DNA of 64,000 nt from Medicago truncatula. Taxonomy: Eukaryota; Streptophyta; Magnoliopsida; Fabales; Fabaceae. Below the pieces are notes generated by a model that did no database searches, was not told the DNA's origin, and saw only the letters and a program-made list of their open reading frames with translations. Below, one piece after another: positions 10,831 through 22,948 of the stretch. Position 1 is the first letter of the stretch. Every line of letters begins with the position of its first letter. The DNA lies in NCBI RefSeq assembly GCF_003473485.1, contig NC_053043.1, positions 13,216,001-13,280,000 of the forward strand, in the 5' to 3' direction. The translations under genes were made by a program, and so were the position numbers.

Positions 10831-13435
10831 TTGACGAAGATGTTAAAATATTACTACTCTTTTAGACATAAAATAGAGAGAAAAAAATCAGAGAGATAAT
10901 ATATAGAGAAATTTTTTAGAGAATGCAGTGAGAAAAAAAATTAGAGAGTAGAAGTGAGAAATGGGAAAATATGGTAGCTGTGATGTGTGTTTAAGTTGTC
11001 ACCATCAATTTTTGTTAAAATTCATGATGGTTGATTGTTGTACAATTATTTTTATGAGATGAGTTGTGAATGACTAGTGTGTGGGAAATCTGGAACGAAA
11101 GAAATGCTAAAAAAATTTTATCAAAATGAGTCCTCGTTACGACAACTGCTTGACAAAATTAAGCTTCAAACTTTCTCATGACTGAAAGCAAACCACAACA
11201 TTGTTTTTAACTATCACTTGTGGTGTCTTAGTCCTCTTAATTGTCTGGAAATCTATTTGTAGTGAGCTTCAGACCGTTGATATAATTGTTTTGACTTTTC
11301 TATTTTCAAACATTCCTTATGCTTAAATTGTCAGGTTTTGTGAGTAATGAAATTCCATTTTAGCATACATTAATTATTCATTTAAAAAATATTAATTTTT
11401 TGTTATAATAACGACCTTCAAAGTAGCAGCCATTAAAGGTTATATATGGATAGTTGCCAACCTAGTCATGAGTCATGATCAAAGGAAGTTTGAAGTTGAA
11501 CCTTCATGATTTTCAAACTCCACGCTGAATTAAAAGTTGAAGTTAACATTTTATAAAAAAAAATAAAAAAAGTTGAAGTTAACGTTAATTAGTCGACATA
11601 TCTTTACTTGTCGTGCTCTAACAAGAGACGTTACTATAATCACCAAAGTCTCCCCCTATGGACTCATTGATCCTTATCCTAGGGAACGTTGGTCAACGTA
11701 ATGTATCCCTCAGATGAAAGAATTAATCTGCTATAAGTACTCCTTTTAAAAAAAAAAAAAAAAAACCTACTATAAGTACTCTAGACCAGATGAGTTAAAT
11801 AAGTTTTTTTTAGCAAGAGTTAAATAAATTTTTATTCTAATAAGATACACATGAGTTTATTTAAAAGCAGAGATCAAAAATCATGAAAGAAAATATTTGA
11901 GGATCAAAATTCACTGCAAATTTTTTAAGGACAAAAAACAAAATTCGCTGTAAATGTTATCAGAACTCCTAAAGAGCAACTGAAAAATGTTGATAAAAGA
12001 AAAGTTAAAATGAAATACATTGGATGTGGAAAGTCTATTTGAAACTATAAATTTATTATTTAAATGAAATGTGTGCATCAATAAACTTATATGGAAAATG
12101 TATTCAAATAGTTTGATATGCACAAAACTATTTTTTTTGTGTGTACTAGAAAAGTTGTAATATCACTTTATGTGAACAAAGATAATGTCATTCCTCAACA
12201 AAATAATGAACAACTTAAATTTGTTATGAAGTATCATATCTTATTTCAAATGAGAATACTAATGTGTTTAATTTTTTTTTTTAAGGAATGTTTAATTATA
12301 TATGTCTGGGTGTTTTATTTTTGTAAATATTAATACACAAAGATATTGGAGTAAAATCATGATCATTGAAAAAAATAAAAGCATAGAGAATTAAATATAG
12401 AAATCAGGAGCGATGAAGTGTTTAATGGTATTGATGTTGACACTGCATGAAATTGTAGAGATTTTCACTGCAGGAGATTCATTCCCGCAAGAGAACTGCT
12501 ATATATAGCGAGATATTTTGTCGCGAAACTCTCACGAATTCAAAGCAACCAATCATAAAGTTTCCTGGCATGAAAACACACGGAGGCATTGCTAATTACC
12601 CTCAACATATTGCCACATTCTTATTTATGTGTCATCGTGATGTCTTCGTTATAATATTTGTCGTTGTGTATATCATTTTCCATACCGCAAATTTTATCTT
12701 AGAGATGCATGGTGTCATTCAATGATGTGAAAATTTTAGCACCAAATTAAGGAAGTTCAAAACGAGCTTTTAATTGAGGTATGTAATTCTACACATAAAT
12801 TTTTTTATCAAATGATTAAAGTATATTATCTTAATAATTTGTTTGCTTAAACTCATTTAATCGTTTTGGGATTAAAAATATTTCGTTCCTAATCCTATCA
12901 CTATTTTTTTTTTCTTTTCAAGTCATTCTCATTTTCAAAGATGTCATCCAAGTCCACAAGGATATACTTTTTTTTTTTTTGTGTTCATTTGTTTAATTTT
13001 TTTTCACATGATCAATTCAAGTCACTTGCAAGTTGCATCCTTCAGCCGCCGGTGGCATCATTAAGGAAGTACTTGCATTTTTAATGGCTAAATCAAAAAC
13101 TAGTTGCTTAGTAATATCATTTTTTTTGTGGGGACATTTTTGTTTTTTAAGCAAGTTGTTGTGTGGGATAATGTTGAGTGTCCGGAAGGACCAAAAGTAA
13201 CAATGGATTATGATCATCCATCAAGTAATTTTTAGCATAACTTTTGATTTTTATTGAAAATTTTAAGACATTAAATAAATGAGTCATATTTCTTTTTTAT
13301 TTTTGAATAAGAGTCATATTTCGATATGAAAATGAGTCATATTTTTTATACACCATTTATTTGAATTGTTTTTAATTGATATGAAACTAACCGCTCGTAC
13401 TTAAATTCTAACATGTATGTGATAAGAAATATAGT

Positions 13436-13505
<70 letters not shown>

Positions 13506-14836
13506 TTATATAACCATCCATTATATACTATCCAAGTTGAACATGGTTCTGCAAAGATCTTACTACTTTTTGAAAGATATAAAAACCTAATCCTTGACGG
13601 AATTATTTGGCGACCCCTAGCTAATTACTATCAAGTAGTTGATATGATAAGCTTAGATCAATTGAGTTGAAAATGTATCACGCTCACATTTTGTTTATAA
13701 AAAAGTGTCTACCTTTCTAAGTGCATGCATTCAAATTCAATGAGTTGATTATTCTACCTATAACTCCTAGAAATATAAGAACTATATGTTTGTTGAAGAG
13801 TGTAGAAAACGTCAAGAGAAACACAAATGTTTTAAGACTATAAGAAAGAGAGATGTCATGTCTCTGCAAAAAAAAACTTAAAATATTAGAATTTTATTAA
13901 TGAGTGGTCTGGAACTCTCGTTAACAAATCTAAAAATAAATATTTACTATTTATAGTCCTTAAAGAGTACATCAGATGCACTAGTTAACATTTTTCTTTT
14001 TAAAATAAGCATCTTTTGCATACAAATGAATGATTATTCTAAGTCAAAAATAAATACATAAAACTTATTTTTAGAATCAAATATAAATTATTTCACCTCA
14101 AACTCAATTTTTAGTTGAGTCAGAAAGCTCCATGTTTTAAAGTACTGCTGTTATAAGGCTAGACTATATCATTATCTTAAGGGATCGATTAACTCAAGTG
14201 GTTGTCCTTGTAATGAAACGACAAAACTCATTAAGGTCAATATGCCTTCGATTTAACTTATACGATAACAAATCAATCTTGTTATAGGAGAAGGTTTCAA
14301 ACATTATTGTTGATAATATATACACCATAAATTATTTTCAAATAATTATATGCATATAGATAGATACATGAGTTATCCATATTCTTTTAAACATAAATTA
14401 TATCTTCGTTTAGTTTTTCCTCATATTTTTTTAGAGGAATATTGTTATTTGAACCACTATTTTTAGGATAATTTATGAGACAACCAAAAAATACAAAGAA
14501 ATATATATTGACACAAATAAGAATTAGTTCCATGGGTTAATTTATCAACTTTGAAGTGATTACTTTTTTTATTGTTATGTATATTGATATATTATCAAAT
14601 AGGGATTTCATCTTGAAATTAACAGTCTTAAAAGATAAAGTGAAGGTTTTCCCTAATCTAAGTTTGAAGACAAAAATGATTACATAGACAAAGACTTCCA
14701 TGATAAACCGACAAAAAAAAAAAGATAAACTATGCATATTTATTAGGTGGAAGCCGCAGGCTGCTGGATATATATTTTACTTATATTAATTCATTTATAA
14801 AATAATTCAAATTAATTGTGAGATATGGTCTGAAAA
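10831..14836. other. Intergenic, no gene seen
   Basis: AT-rich sequence with short open frames that show no protein motif, codon bias or splice structure. It contains the microsatellite at 13437-13502. I see nothing else I can support. Confidence 0.6.
13437..13502. repeat. Compound microsatellite (TTA)n(TA)n
   Basis: About eight TTA units run directly into about twenty TA units. Confidence 0.95.
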
Positions 14837-14840
14837 ATTA

Positions 14841-14848
14841 TATATATA
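14841..14848 (+). promoter_or_regulatory. TATA box of glucanase gene 3
   Basis: TATATATA about 115 bp before the ATG at 14962, a plausible distance with a leader of about 85 nt. Confidence 0.5.
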
Positions 14849-14961
14849 CACATCAATGGTAGGAGATGTCAATTCAGTGCCTAGTAGGGCAAATCCTTCT
14901 TTCATATTCATTTTTAGTGTATACTTTATTTTGCATCATACCTTCTTTCTTTGCTCCAACC

Positions 14962-17313
14962 ATGAGGTTCTCTTTGGCTTCTCCTCTGTTTCTATTGGGA
15001 TTGTTCACAATAAACCTTATTCACACAGCAGGTTTGGTCTCTGTCTTAATATAGATGGAAAATTTCTCCCATTTTCATTAGTTTATAAGAAAATAATTTA
15101 CTTATTAGTTAGTTTTAAATAGTTTTCACATATATTCAATGTATAAATTTTTTGTATATTTATATTTTAAGAATTAATATTATGACATAGTTAAAAAGAT
15201 AATGAGATCTAGTTGAATGTCATTATGATAATTTTTTATATTTTCAAAGCATACAAATTAAACTTAATTAGTTTAATCAGTATTTTTTTAAATATTATAT
15301 TATATTTTTGAAAAATAAATTTAGCATTATATCGAGTTCATCTAGATTAATGATAAGTAATTTTGTTTTTGACGGTGCGAGAATCTCTTTGATGAATTAT
15401 TTATAAGTAATCTGTAAGTACTTTTTGACCTTAAGATATGTTTGGTTCTGGTGAACCGCGGAAGCCGGGTCACTTAAACTTTGTTTATAGAAAATATATA
15501 TTTTATCTTGTAAAATTTAATTTAATAATTTATTTATTCATTTATAAAAACGAAACTCAAATAATATAACATATCCTGACTCTGCATAAATTATACAATG
15601 TCCCTACCAACTACGGGGACATTAATAATCATTCAGTTTGCTAGTAGATATTATGTATAAATATGCGTAACGATTTCACAAATAACAAATATTTATTAAA
15701 TAACAAATTTTTATCATAATTTTCAATACATGAATTTTTTTGAAAGGATGATTTTTATTTTTTGTATAGTAAACATTCACATGTTTGCGTTTCCCCTCAA
15801 ATCCTCAAGTATAATACATGGCTGACTGAGTCAATTATAGAAAGAAAGTTTTTGAAATATTTATGCATGCATCTAATTCAACGATACCTTGTCACATTAT
15901 TATTTTTTTTAAAGAAAGGACCTTGTCACATTATTTAAAATACGATAAATGATATATTTAAAATATCATTAGGTTGTACACTACCTAGATTTAAACCTGG
16001 AATTTTACAATTGAGTTTATAAGTCCCAGTGGTATTGTTTATCATTTCTCTTAATTACAGACAAAAAAAAAAAAAAAAAAGGCAAGTCAATTACTACCAA
16101 TACATATATAAATTAAAGTCTATAGTAATTAGTACCTGGCCCTAAATTATACTCCTTAATACCGTTTTTTTTTATTTTTTATAAACTTTATACCATTTTG
16201 ATGATAAAAGAAAAAAAACTATTGATATGATCATATGCTTTTTTTTTAAGAAATTACGATCATATACTTAATTAACTGTTTTTTATCGTATCAGATGCTC
16301 AAATAGGAATATGTTATGGTATGATGGGAAACAATCTACCACCGGCAAACGAGGTTATAAATCTCTACAAAGCAAACAACATTAAGAGAATGAGACTCTA
16401 CGATCCTAATCAAGCTGCTCTAAATGCATTAAGAAATTCAGGCATTGAACTCATTCTTGGTGTGCCAAATTCCGACCTTCAAACCCTAGCCACCAACTCC
16501 GATAATGCACGTCAATGGGTACAAAGAAATGTATTGAACTTCTGGCCTAGTGTCAAAATCAAGTATATTGCAGTTGGTAATGAAGTGAGTCCAGTTGGAG
16601 GCTCTTCTTGGCTAGCCCAATATGTTCTACCTGCCACCCAAAATATATATCAAGCGATAAGAGCTCAAGGTCTTCATGATCAAATCAAGGTTTCAACCGC
16701 TATTGACATGACCCTTATTGGAAATTCATTCCCTCCATCTAAAGGTTCTTTTAGAAATGATGTTAGGTCATACCTAGATCCTTTCATTGGATACTTGGTA
16801 TATGCAGGTGCACCTTTACTTGTCAATGTTTACCCTTATTTTAGCCATGTTGGTAACCCGCGCGATATATCTCTTCCTTATGCTCTTTTCACTTCACCGG
16901 GTGTTATGGTACAAGATGGTCCAAATGGGTACCAAAACTTGTTTGATGCTATGTTGGATTCGGTGCATGCAGCCCTAGATAACACCGGGATTGGTTGGGT
17001 GAACGTTGTTGTATCTGAGAGTGGTTGGCCCTCTGATGGAGGGGCGGCTACTTCATATGACAACGCACGTATTTATCTTGATAATTTGATTCGTCATGTT
17101 GGTAAAGGTACTCCACGAAGGCCTTGGGCTACAGAAACTTATATTTTTGCTATGTTTGATGAGAACCAAAAGAGTCCAGAATTGGAGAAACATTTTGGAG
17201 TGTTTTATCCTAATAAACAAAAGAAATACCCATTTGGATTTGGTGGAGAAAGAAATGGGGAAATTGTCAATGGTGACTTCAATGCAACTATTTCTCTTAA
17301 GAGTGACATGTAA
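14962..17313 (+). CDS. Beta-1,3-glucanase (GH17), gene 3, class I vacuolar type
   Basis: Exon 1 (14962-15031, 70 nt) encodes the signal peptide [20 protein letters not shown]. The phase-1 intron is 15032-16294 (GT...CAG). Exon 2 (16295-17313) gives 1089 nt in total, 362 aa. The joined codon (GAT) yields [13 protein letters not shown] at the mature start. GH17 landmarks: RMRLYDP, AVGNEV (acid/base Glu), [18 protein letters not shown] (nucleophile Glu), FAMFDENQK and KYPFGF. The tail contains [15 protein letters not shown]; its NATxSLxSxM pattern is that of the N-glycosylated vacuolar propeptide of class I glucanases. Compared with genes 1 and 2 it is diverged and oppositely oriented, and it keeps the standard NVYPYF motif. 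An upstream in-frame ATG at 14866 exists, but the shorter start gives a normal signal peptide. Confidence 0.95.
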
Positions 17314-17845
17314 GAAAAAATCAAGGTTTTCAAGATTTGAGTGATTTTATATATGTATAAAATAAGAGAATTTCTCCTGTCTGTATTTTATTTATCTTTC
17401 TTTTTTGGTTGTAGAAAATGTTGGAAGGTTGAGGTTCATATTATATACTACTCTATCTATATTATATGAGTTGCTACGATTCTCTTGAGTTCCACTGGCT
17501 CTTATTTTTTACTGATTAATTTCGATTTCGTGATGCATTTTTTCTGTTTTCCTTATATAGCATTGCTGATAATTTTAGAGTGGTGTTGACTTTGTTCAAA
17601 AATTAAGGAGGATATAGGTATATATGGAACCAATAATATAAACAAAATTTGTGTTCAATATTGATTTCCACACACACACGGTTGGATTTTAGGTATATAT
17701 TGATTTCCCCTTCACTTGACTTGATATAAAGGGGGATGAGGATGGATTGTCGAAATTTGGACGTGATGAAATTTGTTTGTTTATCCTCTCAAATGTTTTC
17801 AATGTCCATATTAAATAAAAGTATTCAGAGCAAAAGTCTTGTTTG
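17314..17845. other. 3' flank of glucanase gene 3, no gene
   Basis: AT-rich sequence downstream of the stop codon. No motif beyond a short (CA)n run near 17670. Confidence 0.6.
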
Positions 17846-17849
17846 GTTT

Positions 17850-18840
17850 GGTTAAAAGATAGTGATGTAAATAAAAACCTTTTTCATGGAATGACATCAA
17901 AAAGAAAGAGAAGTAATGTTATTTATAGTATCTTAGTGAATGGTACTCAAATGGAAGTGGTTTAGGGAGTTCGATAAACAGTGTATAACCACCACTTTAA
18001 AGATCGCTTTCTGCTAGTAAGTTCTGACTAACCTGTAATTAAGAATTTAAATTTTAAATTTATCAATTTTAAATATGCTTATGAGTTAGAGAAATCATTT
18101 AGCGAGAAAGATGTAAAGTAATTAAGCAGTTTTGAATTGTGATCGTTTTAAGAGTCCCAGAACACATGGGGTTAACTTTTGTTTTATAAGGATTTATGGA
18201 TTGACATCAAAGGTAATTTTATGAAATTTTTGCTGGAATTTTACTTGTATGGTAGGCTGGTGAAAGGATCTAATTGTTTATTTATTTATTTAATACCTAA
18301 GGTCTCTAAATCTGATAGGCTTGCGGACTTTACACCTATCTCTTTAGTTGGGTGTATGTATAAAGTTTTGGCAAAAGTGATACTGAGGAGGTTCAAATTA
18401 GTAATTGATAAAGTGATTTTAAAGAATAATCATCGTTTGTGAAATGAAGATAGATATTGGATGGTATTTTTGTTGCTAATGAAGTGATATATGATGCTAA
18501 AAAATGGAATAAAGAGTTGATTATGTTTAAAGTGGATTTTGACAAGGCGTATTACTCACTGAATTGTAATTATTTGGATGCGGTGATGGAAAAAATGGGT
18601 TTTTCGATAAAATGAAGGATGTGGATTATGGAGTGTGTTAGTACTGCAACCTCCGCTATGTTGGTTAATGATAGTCCACATGGTGAGTTTTGATTTGGGA
18701 GAGACTTAAGGCAGGGAGATCGTTTGTCTTTGTTCTTGTTCTTGATGGCAATTGAAGGATTAAATGTTTGTTGAATGCTTAAGTTGATGTTGGGTTGTTT
18801 AAAGGTTATATAGTTGGTGATGGGCAAGACCCTCTCATGT
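17850..18840 (+). mobile_element. Degenerate L1-type LINE, reverse transcriptase part A
   Basis: Broken frames give the order of an L1-type plant LINE: MTSKRKRSN (cf. the usual ASRRKRN stretch), then FYKDLWIDIKGNFMKFL, then FTPISLVGCMYKVLAKVILR, then ELIMFKVDFDKAYYSLN (first catalytic Asp), then DLRQGDRLSLFLFLMAIEGL. There are several stops and frameshifts. The sequence breaks off at GDGQDPLM, just before the place where the YADD box should be, and resumes at 20175. Confidence 0.85.
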
Positions 18841-20174
18841 AGTATTTTTCTATCAATCAAAAGTAAGTATTGTATATCGTCTCCTCAGGGACTAGTGCGA
18901 TATCATAAACCGTTCAACATCGATTATCATTTTAAGTTAAAGATTAATTTGGTTGTTTGTTTAAAACTACAAGAACTAAATTGCGAAGATAAAAGTTGAG
19001 AGTAATAAGGCGTAAAACTTGTTAGGATTAGAGTTCATTGACCAAGAATCGCATATAACATAATGATCACATATACAGATTCTAGCTTTTAATCAATATT
19101 ATCACGTATCCCTCGACAACATCATTCATGTCTAAATGATATTGTGAAATCAATTGTATCGTTTAATCGTTGATTTCCCAAACTATTAAACGATCCAACA
19201 TTCGATCGTATCGTTTAATCGACGATTTCTCACTCTATTAAACGATCTGAAACCATGAAGCTTAGATACTCAAGGTGATTATCAAAACGTAAATCCCATG
19301 TCTAGAATTCCTGTTTTGATAAATGATTATTCTAGACCTAGATTCAAAAGTATTTTTCAATAGCAATTAAATCAAACATAAGCATAAATTGCAAGAATAA
19401 TCTCAATATCAAATCAAATGCTACAATCATATATTATAGATCAAAAGATTACATGTTTTGCTTGATCAAGTACCTCTAATCCCAACAATGGAGATTTAGC
19501 TACTCATTGTCATGGTAACTTTGCAAGATTGAAGTAAAAGATGAAGATTCATATACAAACTTGTGATTTCTCAACAAATATGGAAGAATCCACCTTCTAT
19601 CACACTCACTCTATGTTTCTCTCCTAAATTCGCCTTATTCTCTCTCTATGGAAGTGATAAGATCTTGTCTGAAATGAACTTTTATACTTCTGCATAATTT
19701 TGCAATCTCGCCAAGCAGGATTTGGTCGCTCGGGCGACATTAGCTTTCTTTGCTAGTGGGTTTCTGCCACGTCATCATCCACTTCCCCCAAACCGCCTTA
19801 GCTCACTGGGCAGGACAATTCTCGCCAGGGCGAACTCTGGTCTTCAAAAACATGGTCCCTATAACTCTTCTTCCCGCCATGGCGACATGTGTCGCTCTGG
19901 CGAACTCTCATCCTTGAAAACATGGGTTATGGAACTTCATATCCGCCACGACGACAGGTGTTGCTCGGGCGACAAACCCTTTTGCTCCTCTTTTTGTTTT
20001 TCTTTCATTGGTTCATGTCTTGATCACTCCTTTCCTGCACAATTGGGTTAAGTACGACATAAAAAACATAATTATTCATTTTGTCACTTTTTCATATATT
20101 TTCTTTGGATAACTTGTACAACAAGTAACCAAAAGTGCTTAATATAAATCATGAAACTAACACTTTTTAGCATT
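18841..20174. mobile_element. 1.3-kb insertion splitting the LINE
   Basis: The L1 frame is interrupted here and continues on the far side, so this block was inserted later. It begins near TAGTATTTTTCTATC, carries GTCTCCTCAGGGACTAGTGC near its left end, a double ATCGTTTAATCG motif near 19155 and 19210, and a GC-rich patterned section (19708-19985). There is no coding sequence. I could not define terminal repeats or a clear target-site duplication, so the class is unknown; a non-autonomous retroelement is possible. Confidence 0.6.
19708..19985. repeat. GC-rich repeats with palindromic CGCC/GGCG motifs
   Basis: Motifs such as TCGCTCGGGCGA, TCGCCAGGGCGA and CGCCATGGCG recur, each partly palindromic. 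The spacer GAACTCTGGTCTTCAAAAAC and a relative of it follow two of them. The open frame across this stretch (19722-20051) has no protein features and reflects only the base composition. Confidence 0.7.
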
Positions 20175-20520
20175 CATCACCCTCATATTATTATATCTTA
20201 TCTTCAGATTGCAACGACACCTTGATAGTAAGAGAAAAATGTAGGACGAATATCAGAGCCATGAAGACGAATCTTATCCTTTTTGAATGGATCTCGAGGT
20301 TAAAGATTAATTTTCATAAGAGTTTTTTAATGGTGAGGTGTGATCACTCTCATCCTTTTAGTTTTATTCCTTACGTATATCTTGTCTATGTTCACCCTAA
20401 TTTTTTCTTAGAGTCTATATATAAGACCTTGTTGATAAAAACACAAGAAATAAAAAAAAAAGTTTTAGCTCGTATTTCATGTTCTACACTAGGCCTAGAT
20501 CAATCTATGAAGGATCCATG
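20175..20520 (+). mobile_element. Degenerate L1-type LINE, part B
   Basis: It continues the LINE after the insertion: a damaged YADD box (one base lost and the first Asp changed to Asn, reading NDTLIVREK), then TNIRAMKTNLILFEWIS and LKINFHKSFLM, the standard segment after the catalytic box. Past about 20390 the match fades. Confidence 0.8.
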
Positions 20521-21100
20521 ATCCATATGCGTAAGTTATACCAACGATACACCAAATTAAATCACCGTGATCTAATCATGACACTTTGATAACAATCAAA
20601 CGATAATCCACAAATTATGTCGGAATTCGCGTAACAAAATAACTGTCATAGAAACCCATCGTTCCTTACACATCAGACGTAAAAGGTGTCTAACCCCTTA
20701 CGAAAAGTACATTTTCAATTTTGTTTAAACCTCTAGACTCTCCTAAAACTCTTAACATTTGAGTCCGTATCCCACCCTTTTACAAAATATTAATTTCATC
20801 TGCATTCAATCAACTCCAACAATCATCTTCAAGTGTTCCATATTTGATAAGGATGAGAGATGAGCTGAAAAAAAAAATCCGATCAATGTAAAGTTAAAAA
20901 ACCTAGAATCCAATCCAATCAAATAAAAAAAAACTATATATATAGTAACAAAACAAAAGATTATCCGTTAAAATCTTTAACAAACCAAAGGCAGTATACT
21001 AGAGCTACTAGTAGTTTGTTCCCAGAAGTAAGCTACACGGATCTAATTAGCGCGTGTAAAACCACCTTAATAAAATTTATTTTTATTCATTTATTTATAG
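20521..21100. other. Intergenic, upstream of the BRWD-like gene
   Basis: No gene. ATTATAAATAAATA near 21108 could serve as a TATA element. The CT-rich stretch at 21190-21225 looks like the start of a transcribed leader. Confidence 0.4.
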
Positions 21101-21611
21101 ATTAGAAATTATAAATAAATATTATTCTCTTTGATACTTAAGCATATTTCGCCGAAACCGTATCACAAACCTTAAAAAACGCAGCGTTTTGTTCTATCCC
21201 TTTCTTTCTCTCCCTCGCTCTACACTCAAAAAAAGAAATTAAAAAAAAAAGACGTAAATCACTGCACAAAACTCTTCTTTGAATCCACAATCGCATTACG
21301 GCGCGTGTCTCTCACTCGACTCGTTCTTCACAATTTCGAATTGCACACTCTCTCTTTATCTTCCAATCCAAAAACTCAACCGCATCGCTGTTTACACTTC
21401 TGCAAACTCAATCCTATTCATGGCACATGTATGAATAACAATCTTATTCATTCATATCATTTTTTTTTCAATTTTTTGTTTGTTTTTATTTGAATTTTCA
21501 TGAATTGGTATTGTTTCTTATTTTGCCGCATGAATTGATTCTTTTTATTGGTTTATTTGATTGTGAAATTTTGGTACATTGAAATTAGGGTTATGATTTT
21601 TGATGTTGCAG

Positions 21612-21728
21612 ATGAATGTGTAATGGATTCTATTGAAGGTCAGGGTTTGAGTTTTGCAGAGCAGAATTTTGGAGTATTGTTGGAGTCTGCTTCACTTGTT
21701 GAATTTGAATCTGTCATTCATTCATGAG
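21612..21728 (+). promoter_or_regulatory. Candidate 5'-leader exon with a 34-aa upstream ORF
   Basis: A likely exon: acceptor GATGTTGCAG ends at 21611, and donor GAG followed by GTTTTTG comes after 21728. It holds a 3-codon uORF (ATG AAT GTG TAA) and a 34-codon uORF (21623-21727) that starts MDSIEGQG, ends SVIHS and finishes one base before the donor. The exon would lie in the leader of the BRWD-like gene. Splice sites are inferred from consensus only. Confidence 0.4.
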
Positions 21729-21929
21729 GTTTTTGTTTTTTAATTATTACTCTGTTATTTGGATTTTTAATTTGATGTGTGATGAATGAAATTTGAATTT
21801 ATCTATGGTAGAATTGTTCCACATGATTTGAAATGCAGCACATCATTGGTTGCATGTGTAAAACTTTTTCACAATGATTGTGTATATAAATTAAACTCAT
21901 TTGCATTGTATTATGAGAAATAGATGTAC

Positions 21930-22100
21930 CAACAGAGTAAAATAGTTTTACGCTGACATCCAATGAGTATTTTGTATCCCGTCAAATCACAGAGATATTT
22001 TGAAATTAGTTGTATGACATGGCAGACCGATGGTTTTTTATTGGATGACATTGTGAAACTATTTTACAATGTCAGTGCATGCACATTGAACTCTTTTATT
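21930..22100. mobile_element. MITE with terminal inverted repeats
   Basis: TAAAATAGTTTTACGCTGAC at about 21941 is mirrored by GTGAAACTATTTTA at about 22046-22059, and both inner flanks read ATCCAAT. The type is common in legume introns. A related, more decayed hairpin seems to follow at 22165-22320. It lies in the leader intron of the BRWD-like gene. Confidence 0.55.
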
Positions 22101-22647
22101 AATGCATATTACATCTAATGCTGCGGATATTGTTTATGGATTTTATTCATATACGATATCATTGTAGAGTTTTTACACCGTCAATCAATAATAACTGTCA
22201 AATCGTTAGAAACATTTGACTTTTATCATAATCACTTCTAAAGACACACATGATTGGTTGTATGTGCTGGCAGTGTAAATTTTCTTAGACTGACTGTGTG
22301 AAAATTAAACTCTTATTCCATTATGTTTTTGCTTTTGTGTGAGCCATTTTTGGAAAGTGAATGCAGGACTTAGTGGCTGAAATTGCTCTTTGTTGCTTAA
22401 TTTGCTTATGTTTGGTGATCCTTTCTTTTGATAGTTATTTTTTTTCTTTCTTTTTCATGTTTTATTTTCAGATACCTTGGCGTTTTAATAGAAATACTAG
22501 GTTTTCTCTTGAGAAATATTTTGAATTAGATGGGGTAATATTCTGCCAGATGATATTTGCTTCGTTTAATATTAATATTTGAAGGATGTATAGCTTTGGG
22601 TTGTAAGTTACTTGAAAAACTTGGGTGTTATTGGAATGCTATTTTAG

Positions 22648-22948
22648 ACGAGGTCATCTCCAATGACATTTCCTAGTAAGATTCATAGAGATAACAATCG
22701 GTTCTTGCATGTTCTACTTTTGTAAGAATCGTTCGTACGTAAGAGCCACTTCTTAACTATTAAAAAAACTAATTGAGGTAACTCATCAAACCCGTTTTTA
22801 AGAAATATAAAGATGTGTGATAACTTGTGGGACCTATTTAAAGTTCTTAAAAAGTTGCATCCTTGGAGAGAAAAGTAGCGAAAGTTTTTGAAACTGATGT
22901 GGCCTTGTAGGGCTTACCAAAAGTGTTATCGTTGGAGATGCTCTTAGT
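22648..22948. mobile_element. MITE-like element
   Basis: The left end GAGGTCATCTCCAATGACA and the right end TTATCGTTGGAGATGCTCTT are inverted and similar (GAGCATCTCCAACGATAA when reversed). No coding sequence. Confidence 0.5.

Noticed and set aside
13017..13217. Short frames on both strands with LHPSAAGGIIKE-like text
   Set aside because: No convincing family, no splice sites and no extension on either side.
14866..14961. Upstream in-frame ATG for glucanase gene 3
   Set aside because: It would place about 32 extra residues before a normal signal peptide; the ATG at 14962 fits the family.
19722..20051. 109-codon plus-strand open frame
   Set aside because: It runs through the CGCC/GGCG repeat island inside the LINE insertion; the translation has no domain and follows the repeats.
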